Positions 37,274 to 44,853 of a DNA stretch of 44,853 nt are shown here, one piece after another (within the stretch, counting starts at the first letter, position 1; every line of letters begins with the position of its first letter). The translations under genes and the position numbers were made by a program. The stretch is taken from assembly GCA_029862185.1 (NCBI GenBank), contig JAOTXX010000028.1:1-44853 (forward strand), read 5' to 3'. The notes under the pieces are model-generated. The model had not been told where the DNA came from and ran no database searches. It saw only the letters and a list, made by a program, of their open reading frames with translations. This DNA is from Myxococcales bacterium. Lineage in GTDB: Bacteria; Myxococcota_A; Polyangia; Polyangiales; Houyiibacteriaceae.

Positions 37274-39417
37274 CAGTAAGCCTCACCGATGGTGAAATGG
37301 AAGGCCCCTGGCACGCCTCCGCGAATGAATCTGAAGATGTTGAACGCGTTGGGCGGCGGCTCTCCGCCTACGACCTGCCACTTGGGAATCAGGAAACCGA
37401 AATCGAGGCGGATCGGGCCGACCGGGGTTTGGTAGCGGAACCCAAAACCCGCCGCGGCGCGGATGTAGTTGAAGCGCCACACTTCACCCCGATTCACGTC
37501 TCCGAAGTCCATGAACAAGGCCGTGGCAAAACTTTGGGTGACGGGAAGGCGCCATTCGATGCCAGCCTCCCATCGGCGAAGCCCGCCGTCGTTTCTGGCG
37601 TCGATGCCCTCACGGTTGAGCGAATTGATGCTCCCCGGGTCGCCGAGAAACCCGCCAAAGAAGCCACGGTGGCTGGTCGGGCCGCCCGATCGCAAACGGT
37701 AGTTTTGCGGCCCCAGCCCCTGCCCGATGAGGTCCAAGCTATTGCGGTCGCGCGAAAATATGAACATCGCGCCCATGCTGAACCGAAACGCCAGCGTCGA
37801 CGAAAGAGGCAAGGGCGCGTAGCCGCGAACCTCGGGGGTGACGCGAATATACTGCCAAGAGCGCTGCAACTTGGCCGGCGACTGCTGGCTTCCGACTTGA
37901 AAGAAAAACCCGGCGCGCGGGCTTCGCGAGTCGTCCCGAAGGTCGACGATGACGCTTTCGTCGAAAAACACGACCTGGTAGCTGGTAGGGAACCGGGGGT
38001 CTTTGTCGACAACCAGATAGGTATCGTAGTTCAAGGCGCCGACGAGCAGGAGCCGGCCGTCGAAGAATGGTCGCGAAAGGCTTCCGCGAATTTGAAGGTC
38101 ATGGCGGCGAAAGAGCTCGTAGGGGTCGGGGCCCCAGTCGTGGCGAAATTGAATCGCCGACGTGGTGCGTGGCTCGAGAAACGCGGGTCGCCGATACTCG
38201 ACGCGGAGCTCATTTCCAAAGATGAATCCTCGGCCGAACCGAAAGAACGGGTCACGGGCGACGATCTTTGGGCGATCCTCGATCCGGAGTCGCCGGAAAC
38301 CACCGATGAAGTTTCGGTGCTCGAACAGCCCGAACAAGTGAACGTCCGAAATGCGCGTGTCCTGCTCCAGGGTTAGTGTGGCGATCGTGCCGCTCTGGAC
38401 TCCGGCGCCGATGCCCCAGCGAATGTTCCTCCCGGGCTCGACGGCGATGTTGACGTCGACGACCCCCGTACACTGTTCCTCCCCGTCGCGTCGCGGGGTC
38501 GAGGTCACGTTCACCGATGCGAGCGCGCCCAGCGCGTAGACCGCTCGCTGGGCGTCCGCGATGTCGCTCAAGCGAAAGACTTCCCCCGTCTTCAGGTCCG
38601 CGACGTCCAAAATCGTATCCGCCGGCAGCGTGCCGCTACCGGTGACGGTGATGTCGCCTAGCCTGCACGATGGTCCGGTCTCGACGAAGAGCCCGACCGA
38701 AGCCTCTCTCTTTTCCCGATCGATCTCGATCCGCCCCGAGACGTTGCCGCAGGCGTAGCTCGCCTCTTTCAGTTGGCGCCGAATCGCGCGCTTGCTCCTC
38801 TCGTAGATCGACTCGTCGAACGGTTTGCCGACCTCGAGCTCGACCGCGTTGTCGATCTCTTTGCGGTTCCCCGATTCCCAGGCTTCGTGGCCGCTGACCT
38901 CGATCGATTTCACCAAGACTGGCTCACCCTCTTCGATGTCGATGCCGATACTGAGCTTGCAGCCTTCGTCGACGCCTTCTCGGTCGCACGGGGCTTGGCC
39001 GCCAGGCGCCACGACGATGCGGTCGTCGTTTGCAGCCGACGGTGGGTCGAACTCGGTGCTGACGACAGCCGCGTCGTAGTAACCGCGCGCCTGGTACCAG
39101 CGCTCGATTCGCTGCATGTCACGGTCGAACACCGCGGAATCCAAGGTGGGCCAGCCCTTGCGAAGCTTTCTCCAGAGGTCGAATGACACCCGGTTCCCGT
39201 CGAAGGGTGGAACCCCGCAGCTTGGGTCTGCGCTGGTCCCGAACGCAAAGGTGACCCGCTCCCGCTCCTGGCTGGCGAGACAAGCCCTCAGGGCCTGGGG
39301 ATCGAGCTCCTTCATCCCGTTGAAACGGATCCGGTCGATGCCGTACGCATCCTCTGGGATCGTCTTGCATCCGCTCGCCAGAACGAGCAGGAGGCAGATG
39401 CATCGCCGGCGAGCCAT
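37273..39417 (-). CDS. tamA: Omp85-family outer membrane protein TamA, probable lipoprotein
   Basis: POTRA-beta-barrel protein that inserts substrates into the outer membrane with TamB. The 714 residues start with a signal peptide ending LVLASGC-K (lipid-acceptor candidate C17). POTRA domains follow (about 25-330; FNGMKELDPQ, VLVKSIEVSG and CRLGDITVTGSG are strand starts), then a 16-strand barrel domain (about 335-714) with the L6 motif HRGFFGG and a C-terminal strand ending in FHFTIGEAY. Seven cysteines (46, 67, 144, 153, 223, 251, 316) lie only in the periplasmic part and suggest disulfides. TamA rather than BamA is inferred from the overlap with tamB. Confidence 0.9.
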   Translation of the reverse strand: MARRRCICLLLVLASGCKTIPEDAYGIDRIRFNGMKELDPQALRACLASQERERVTFAFGTSADPSCGVPPFDGNRVSFDLWRKLRKGWPTLDSAVFDRDMQRIERWYQARGYYDAAVVSTEFDPPSAANDDRIVVAPGGQAPCDREGVDEGCKLSIGIDIEEGEPVLVKSIEVSGHEAWESGNRKEIDNAVELEVGKPFDESIYERSKRAIRRQLKEASYACGNVSGRIEIDREKREASVGLFVETGPSCRLGDITVTGSGTLPADTILDVADLKTGEVFRLSDIADAQRAVYALGALASVNVTSTPRRDGEEQCTGVVDVNIAVEPGRNIRWGIGAGVQSGTIATLTLEQDTRISDVHLFGLFEHRNFIGGFRRLRIEDRPKIVARDPFFRFGRGFIFGNELRVEYRRPAFLEPRTTSAIQFRHDWGPDPYELFRRHDLQIRGSLSRPFFDGRLLLVGALNYDTYLVVDKDPRFPTSYQVVFFDESVIVDLRDDSRSPRAGFFFQVGSQQSPAKLQRSWQYIRVTPEVRGYAPLPLSSTLAFRFSMGAMFIFSRDRNSLDLIGQGLGPQNYRLRSGGPTSHRGFFGGFLGDPGSINSLNREGIDARNDGGLRRWEAGIEWRLPVTQSFATALFMDFGDVNRGEVWRFNYIRAAAGFGFRYQTPVGPIRLDFGFLIPKWQVVGGEPPPNAFNIFRFIRGGVPGAFHFTIGEAY

Positions 39418-39524
39418 CTACCTAGGGCTTGTAGCGCGGGGAACCCCAATTCCGCCAGCGAACTGCGTGATTTCGGCCGTTTGGCGACCGTCCTGCCGGC
39501 TGCTACAGCTATCGCCACGTCGCC

Positions 39525-40958
39525 ATGAAGCAGTACTTCGTCCAGACCTTCGGCTGCCAGATGAACGTCCACGACTCCCGTCGCATCGAGGAGGTCCTTC
39601 GGGCGAGCGGCTACCGTGAGGCAAGCGAACCCGCTTTGGCCGATCTCCTGCTCGTCAACACCTGCAGCGTCCGCGAGAAGGCGGAGCACAAGCTGATGAG
39701 CCTTCTCGGCACGTTTCGACCCTTCAAGGAGGCGCAGCGAGGCACGATTCTGGCCGTAACCGGCTGCGTCGCCCAGCAAGAAGGCGAGCGATTGCTTCGA
39801 AAGGCGCCCTTCGTAGACATCGTCCTCGGACCGGACAACATCCCCGAGCTTCCCGCGCTGATCCGCGAAGTCGAGCACGGGGCCCCGCCGATCACCAGAA
39901 CGGTGTTCGACATGGACGACCCCCAATTCCTCCGAGCCAAGCCTCACGCAGATCGCCGGGAAGTCACCGCGTACGTGACCGTCATGAAGGGCTGCGACGA
40001 GCGCTGCACGTTTTGTATCGTTCCCTATACACGTGGGTCCGAGCGATATCGGCCCGCAGACCAGATCGTCGGCGAGATTCACGACCTCGTCCGAGGGGGC
40101 GTGCGGGAGATCACCCTCCTCGGGCAGACCGTCAACTCCTGGCACGAACCCGGTGCGGATGCGGAGGCTAGCAAGACCGAGTCGAGGCTGGCCGCGTCCA
40201 CATCTCGATTTGCGGGGCTGCTCCGGCGGATCGCGGAAGAGGTTCCTGACCTCTGGCGGCTTCGCTACACCTCTCCTCACCCACGGCACATCACCGCCGA
40301 GCTGGTGGCGGCGCACGCTGACCTCGGGGTGCTTCCCTCGCACGTGCACCTGCCGGTGCAGTCGGGTTCGGATCGCCTACTTCGGCGGATGGCGCGGCGC
40401 TACACGGCCGAGGAATACATCGCGCGAACCGACGCATTGAAGCAAGCGAGGCCGGGTCTCACGCTTTCTGCCGATTTCATCGTCGGCTTCCCGGGGGAAA
40501 CCGAGGAAGATTTCGAACAAACGCTCGAGCTGGTGCGGCGCGTCGGCTTCGTTGCCGCGTTTGCGTTCAAATACTCGCCGCGGCCGTACACGCCGGCGCT
40601 CAAGCTCGGCGATGAGGTCTCCGAAGAGGTGAAAGACGATCGCCTGGCGCGCTTGTTTGCCATCGTCGAAACCCAACAGCAGGCGCACCTCCGATCGTTG
40701 GTCGGCCAAGATGTGCAGGTTCTGGTAGAAGGCCCTTCACCAGGGGACAACGGCCGCTTCGCTGGGCGCAGCGAGCGAAACGAGATCGTTCATTTGATCG
40801 CGCCCGACGGTCACGACCCGACCGGCGAGTTGGTCACCGTGACGATCGACGAGCCGTTTCGCCACAGCCTGTCCGGCTACTTGACCGGGGCAAAGGGCCT
40901 CGCAGACCGCGGCCCACGCACGCGCCTTTCAGTGCTTGGCGCTGGAGGCGTAGCCTGA
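39525..40958 (+). CDS. miaB: tRNA-2-methylthio-N6-dimethylallyladenosine synthase MiaB
   Basis: Radical SAM methylthiotransferase that adds a methylthio group at C2 of N6-isopentenyl-A37 in tRNAs reading UNN codons. It has the UPF0004 domain with cluster cysteines C11, C47 and C81, the radical-SAM motif C157-x3-C161-x2-C164 (CDERCTFC), the TSPHP and VQSGSD blocks, and a TRAM domain (about 400-465). The N-terminus QTFGCQMNVHDS and the GCDERCTFC form favour MiaB over MtaB and RimO. The insert around 215-232 (EASKTESRLAAS) is mildly unusual. It is divergent from tamA and its stop is followed immediately by the vanZ-like frame. Confidence 0.95.
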   Translation: MKQYFVQTFGCQMNVHDSRRIEEVLRASGYREASEPALADLLLVNTCSVREKAEHKLMSLLGTFRPFKEAQRGTILAVTGCVAQQEGERLLRKAPFVDIVLGPDNIPELPALIREVEHGAPPITRTVFDMDDPQFLRAKPHADRREVTAYVTVMKGCDERCTFCIVPYTRGSERYRPADQIVGEIHDLVRGGVREITLLGQTVNSWHEPGADAEASKTESRLAASTSRFAGLLRRIAEEVPDLWRLRYTSPHPRHITAELVAAHADLGVLPSHVHLPVQSGSDRLLRRMARRYTAEEYIARTDALKQARPGLTLSADFIVGFPGETEEDFEQTLELVRRVGFVAAFAFKYSPRPYTPALKLGDEVSEEVKDDRLARLFAIVETQQQAHLRSLVGQDVQVLVEGPSPGDNGRFAGRSERNEIVHLIAPDGHDPTGELVTVTIDEPFRHSLSGYLTGAKGLADRGPRTRLSVLGAGGVA

Positions 40959-41011
40959 GTAGCAATTCGCTCCGGCAGAGCCTTCGCGCATGGCGCTTCG
41001 CGCTTCTGTAC

Positions 41012-41344
41012 ATGGCTCTGATTTTCGTGATTTCGTCATTCGAGGTCCAAGTTCCGGGGATTCGGCACATCCCGCTGCGCGACAAGGGCATCCACTTCGT
41101 CGAGTACGCGATCCTGGGCTGGCTTTGCGCCACGGCGTCCAGGCAAAGCTGGCCTTCCGCTTCGGCGTGGCGAACGGCGGCGTTTGCGGTCTTTGTTTCC
41201 CTGCTCTGGGGACTGTCCGACGAGATTCACCAGGCGCTCGTGCCGGGTCGTTCCTCCGAGCTCAGCGATGTCGTTGCCGATCTCTTGGGCAGCGTCGCCG
41301 GCGCCGCAGGCTCGTATCTTTTTTCGAACAGAACTGTAAGCTAA
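41012..41344 (+). CDS. VanZ-family membrane protein
   Basis: Small four-helix membrane protein. DKGIHFVEYAILGWL and DEIHQALVPGRSSELSDVVADLLGSVAG are the VanZ-like signature blocks. The family's biochemical role is unresolved; VanZ itself gives teicoplanin resistance. The ATG at 41012 cuts into the first helix: residues encoded just upstream in the same frame (SLRAWRFALLY) look like genuine family sequence, but there is no ATG, GTG or TTG in that frame back to the miaB stop. A CTG at 40955 overlapping the miaB TGA would restore a normal N-terminus. The gene is otherwise downstream of miaB in the same direction. Confidence 0.8.
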   Translation: MALIFVISSFEVQVPGIRHIPLRDKGIHFVEYAILGWLCATASRQSWPSASAWRTAAFAVFVSLLWGLSDEIHQALVPGRSSELSDVVADLLGSVAGAAGSYLFSNRTVS

Positions 41345-41380
41345 TGCACCGCAAACCTGGACCTAAGGCAAGCGCTACCA

Positions 41381-41409
41381 TTGACGCGTTCAGTCCTTGT
41401 ATTTAGATT
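41381..41409 (+). promoter_or_regulatory. Sigma-70 promoter of the small RNA at 41416
   Basis: TTGACG (41381-41386) and TAGATT (41404-41409) are separated by exactly 17 bases; the hexamers match consensus at five and four positions. It lies 37 bases beyond the vanZ stop codon, with no protein start of its own downstream for 470 bases. Transcription would start near 41416. Confidence 0.65.
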
Positions 41410-41415
41410 GTAGGT

Positions 41416-41545
41416 GCTGCAGGCAAAGCAGTTCTCGAAACGAGAAAACCAACATATTTTGCCGGTGGATCCCCCCCATAAGTCCACCGGTTGTTCCCCG
41501 CCCGGTCGTGTCTCCCCCCTCCAAACGACCGGGCGACCCTTTTTT
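41416..41545 (+). ncRNA. Candidate small regulatory RNA with two C-tract hairpin loops (about 130 nt)
   Basis: From the predicted start the transcript could fold as a weak CTGC/GCAG stem; TTCTCG-AAA-CGAGAA (41432-41446, 6 bp); an AU-rich single strand (AACATATTTT); CCGGTGGA/TCCACCGG (41462-41469 and 41483-41490) with a loop of seven C followed by AUAA; and CGCCCGGTCGT/ACGACCGGGCG (41499-41509 and 41525-41535) with loop GTCTCCCCCCTCCAA; then T6. The promoter, compact stems, terminator and absence of an open frame fit a stand-alone small RNA. C-rich or UCCC loops are a known device by which small RNAs bind G-rich ribosome sites (RsaE-type RNAs of Staphylococcus). I cannot match it to a named RNA. 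Confidence 0.6.
41499..41545 (+). terminator. Intrinsic terminator of the small RNA
   Basis: An 11-bp perfect stem (41499-41509 with 41525-41535), 15-base loop, then ACCC and six T (41540-41545). The four bases between stem and T-run are slightly more than usual. Confidence 0.6.
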
Positions 41546-41588
41546 AAACGGTAGTGGCCGCGCGGGTGGGGCGTGGTTGATGGGCTGC

Positions 41589-41716
41589 GGGCCTGGTTTG
41601 GTTTAGTTACACCGCCCGCCCACCCCCACCCGTAGTCCTCCCTGGCGCGGTATTCGCTGCGCTTTGCCTTGCCGGCGCGTTCGCGCCGGGCGTCGCCCTT
41701 CGGGCTCGCGCTGCCG
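41589..41716. repeat. Dispersed intergenic repeat, copy 2 (128 bp)
   Basis: Nearly identical to 17456-17582 in the same orientation. One inserted base changes the first hairpin from CCGGCGC-GTT-GCGCCGG to CCGGCGCG-TT-CGCGCCGG, which keeps or lengthens the pairing. It lies 43 bases beyond the small RNA's terminator. Between this repeat and the next gene (41717-41882) I see only a weak redoxin-like open frame. Confidence 0.75.
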
Positions 41717-41882
41717 TAACCTTTGTCGAACTGGGATGTCCTCGGGCACTTGGGTCCGTTGAAGCGTTGCTTTCCGATTCGGTTCTACGTCGATCAGGAT
41801 GGCCAGCTAGCGCGGCAGCTCGGCACGAAAAAGCAATGGGAAGCCCTCGACTGGTCTGGTGTACACACCTACAGTTCGCGCC

Positions 41883-42932
41883 ATGACGTTTCGTGGAAAT
41901 CGCTCATGCGCGATAGGCTCGGTGCTCGCCGCTTTTTTCGTGCTGAGCTGCGCCAGCTCCCAGGCACCTGGCGCGACGGAGCCACAGGCCGGCGCCGAAC
42001 CCCAAGCCTTGGTGGACCCGCTCCCCTCCTGGAACGACAACAGCACCAAAGCGCGGATCATCGACTTCGTCCGCGCCGTCACCGACCCTGAGGACCCGGC
42101 TTTCGTCGAGCCCGCGGATCGGGTGGCAACCTTCGACAACGATGGGACGCTCTGGGTTGAGCAACCGCTCTACACCGAGCTGGCCTTCGCACTCCATCGG
42201 GTCAAGGATCTCGCGAAAGTTCACCCCGAATGGAAAGACCAGCAGCCATTCAAAGCCGTCATCGAGGAGGACCGGGACGCCCTGGTGTCCGCGGGCACTC
42301 GGGGCCTGATCGAAATCGTGATGGCTTCGCACACCGGCATGAGCACGACGCTTTTCGATACGATCGTCGCGGAATGGCTGCGGGATTCCCGTCATCCCAA
42401 GCTCCAAAAGCCGTACACCGAGCTCCACTACCAACCGCAGCTGGAGCTCTTGCGCTACCTCGAGGCCAATGGCTTCAAGACGTTCATCGTTTCGGGTGGA
42501 AGCGTGGAGTTCATCCGCATGTTTTCCGAAGAGGTTTACGGGATTCCGCGAGAACGAGTGATCGGAACATCGATCGCAACGCGATACGCGGTTCAGGCGG
42601 GCAAGCCCACGCTCTTGCGCCTACCCGAAATCGACCACGTCGATGACAAGGCCGGCAAGCCGGTGGGCATTCACCAGCACATCGGTCGGCGCCCCATCCT
42701 CGCCTTTGGGAATTCCGACGGGGACTTCCAGATGCTGGAGTGGACCACCGTGGGCAGCGCCGGAGCGCGCCTGGGATTGCTTCTCCACCATGATGACGCC
42801 GAACGGGAATACGCCTATGATCGCAACAGCAAAATAGGCAAGCTCGACCAGGCGCTCGATGCAGCAGGCCAGTCGGGTTGGCTCATCGTCTCGATGAAGA
42901 ATGACTGGAATGCGGTCTTCACGACGAAGTAG
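41883..42932 (+). CDS. Secreted HAD-superfamily phosphatase-like lipoprotein
   Basis: A 349-residue protein with a lipoprotein signal (IGSVLAAFFVLSC-ASS, lipid cysteine C23) and a haloacid dehalogenase core. Motif I FDNDGT (D85, D87), motif II VSGGS (S204), the motif III lysine near KAGKPVG (about K259) and motif IV GNSDGD (276-281) are all present, so it should be an active phosphohydrolase of the class with a helical cap between motifs I and II. The substrate is not evident; export to the periplasm suggests a phosphate ester met outside the cytoplasm. ATG 41883 is preferred because the lipobox is then well placed; a GTG at 41859 adds eight residues. The next lipoprotein gene follows after 10 bases. 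Confidence 0.82.
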   Translation: MTFRGNRSCAIGSVLAAFFVLSCASSQAPGATEPQAGAEPQALVDPLPSWNDNSTKARIIDFVRAVTDPEDPAFVEPADRVATFDNDGTLWVEQPLYTELAFALHRVKDLAKVHPEWKDQQPFKAVIEEDRDALVSAGTRGLIEIVMASHTGMSTTLFDTIVAEWLRDSRHPKLQKPYTELHYQPQLELLRYLEANGFKTFIVSGGSVEFIRMFSEEVYGIPRERVIGTSIATRYAVQAGKPTLLRLPEIDHVDDKAGKPVGIHQHIGRRPILAFGNSDGDFQMLEWTTVGSAGARLGLLLHHDDAEREYAYDRNSKIGKLDQALDAAGQSGWLIVSMKNDWNAVFTTK

Positions 42933-42942
42933 AGGTTCCAAG

Positions 42943-43925
42943 ATGACGCGACCGATGATCCATGGACTGGCCCTCGCGTCCACACTGCTGGCGCTCACCG
43001 CGTGCAAAGACTCCAAAACGGCGGCCGACGCTGCCGCAGCGGACGGCAGTGGGGTTCGCTTACTGGACAAGGGGCAGAGGCCGCGGTCGGCACTTCGGTA
43101 CAGTGTATCCGCCGGGACGACGACCAGCTCTACGACGACGTTTCGGGTTGCGAGCCTCGCCACCAGTGAAACCAACGCGGCGTTGACGATTCTGCCGGGC
43201 CTTCGCCTCGACATCGTGTCCGGTCCTGCAGAGCTGACCGAGCTCGGCGTGAAGTTCAAAGTCGATGTCGTGCGCTCCGAGGCCGTGGTGCCGGACGATT
43301 ACGACCAAGACTTGGCAGACCAGCTCCGAGGCGGAGCAGCGCTTGCCGAGAGCATCGGCGGTTGGGTCGAATTGGACGACCGCGGTCAACTGTTGGCTGG
43401 CGCCCTCAACGAGCAGACCAAGCGCTCGGATATCCCGGTGCGGCTGATTCGGATGATCGTCAATTCTCGCGAAACTTTGACACGCGTCCGGCTTCCCGAA
43501 GAAAAGGTCGGTCTTGGCGCGCGATGGGAGTCCCGCCGGCAGATCAAGGCATACGGCTTCAACTTGCAGCAGGTGGACACGTACACCCTGGTCGACCGGG
43601 TGGGCGACGAGGTGATGCTCAACGTCACCGTGCAGCAGATGGCGCGTCCGCAGACCATCGAGTTCCCCGAAGAGGAGATCGCAATCTCGGTCCAGTCGAT
43701 GACCTCACAGGCCGACGGGCAGATCATTCTCGATCTCCGCGCGCTCGAGTCCGATGCATCGGCAAACGGGACGGCGGAGGATCACCTCCTCGTCAAGACC
43801 GCAAAGGGTGCCGAATCCATCGACATCAAGGAGGAGTTCGAGGTTCAGGTCGCCAATACGACGTCGCTCGGAAGCAGCACGCCGGTGCCGGATGATACGA
43901 AGGCCCGCCGGCGAGACAAGCGGCG

Positions 43926-43929
<4 letters not shown>
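42943..43929 (+). CDS. Uncharacterised lipoprotein
   Basis: The 328 residues begin with a clear lipoprotein signal, [14 protein letters not shown] (C21). The mature part looks like two beta-rich domains: an early [20 protein letters not shown] region and, near 185-205, the block [18 protein letters not shown], which resembles the P-x-x-V-G-x-G-A-x-W signature of some secreted beta proteins; no catalytic set is seen. A polar, basic tail ([12 protein letters not shown]) ends it. AGAGG is 7 bases before the ATG and overlaps the end of the HAD gene's stop region, so the two are an operon. The stop overlaps the convergent lepA stop (CTAG). Confidence 0.7.

Positions 43930-44853
<924 letters not shown>

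Overview
The window is high-GC chromosomal DNA from a Gram-negative bacterium. The genes point to the Myxococcota or a neighbouring deltaproteobacterial lineage. The pointers are a TamA/TamB outer-membrane assembly pair, a c-di-AMP cyclase (CdaA/CdaR), a 1690-residue TPR protein, an RpoH-like sigma factor like those abundant in myxobacteria, a CPBP glutamic protease of the kind used as a myxosortase, and many GTG/TTG starts. The assignment rests on gene content only; there is no rRNA here. Almost all DNA is ordinary chromosomal backbone. I see no prophage, insertion sequence, CRISPR array or plasmid gene.

Layout. Positions 1-1743 (minus) hold dsbD, a Tat-exported high-potential iron-sulfur protein and the first 16 codons of an ABC-transporter ATPase. 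A small membrane protein (plus) follows at 1814. From 12286 down to 2385 lies a long minus-strand run: CPBP protease, nadC, birA, ygfZ, an A-type Fe-S carrier, an RpoH-like sigma factor and the giant TPR gene. From 12387 the plus strand carries dnaG-rpoD, then a structured intergenic region with a tRNA(CAU) at 16526-16599, and a coiled-coil zinc-ribbon gene. ilvE (minus) faces yajC-secD-secF-recJ (plus), which meets a crotonase (minus) at overlapping stop codons. From 24834 to 31221 the plus strand has a secreted protein of unknown function, tilS, ftsH, folP, cdaA and cdaR. tamA-tamB-glmM (minus, 39417 to 31291) converges on it. miaB-vanZ, a likely small RNA, a repeat, two lipoprotein genes (plus) and the C-terminal half of lepA (minus) close the window.

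Functional links. YajC, SecD and SecF drive late steps of protein export, and TamA/TamB move cargo to the outer membrane. YgfZ and the A-type carrier serve Fe-S assembly, on which MiaB depends. TilS should act on the tRNA(CAU) in this window if that is tRNA-Ile2. FolP, CdaA and CdaR overlap by GTGA junctions, while glmM, the usual third member of the cdaA-cdaR-glmM cluster, is instead coupled to tamA-tamB on the other strand.

The least explained parts are between genes. A transcription unit at 41381-41545 has a good promoter, two C-tract-looped hairpins and a terminator, and is probably an undescribed small RNA. A 118-nt rod-shaped fold (16347-16464) starts where a promoter would begin transcription. 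A dispersed 127/128-bp hairpin-bearing repeat occurs at 17456-17582 and 41589-41716.
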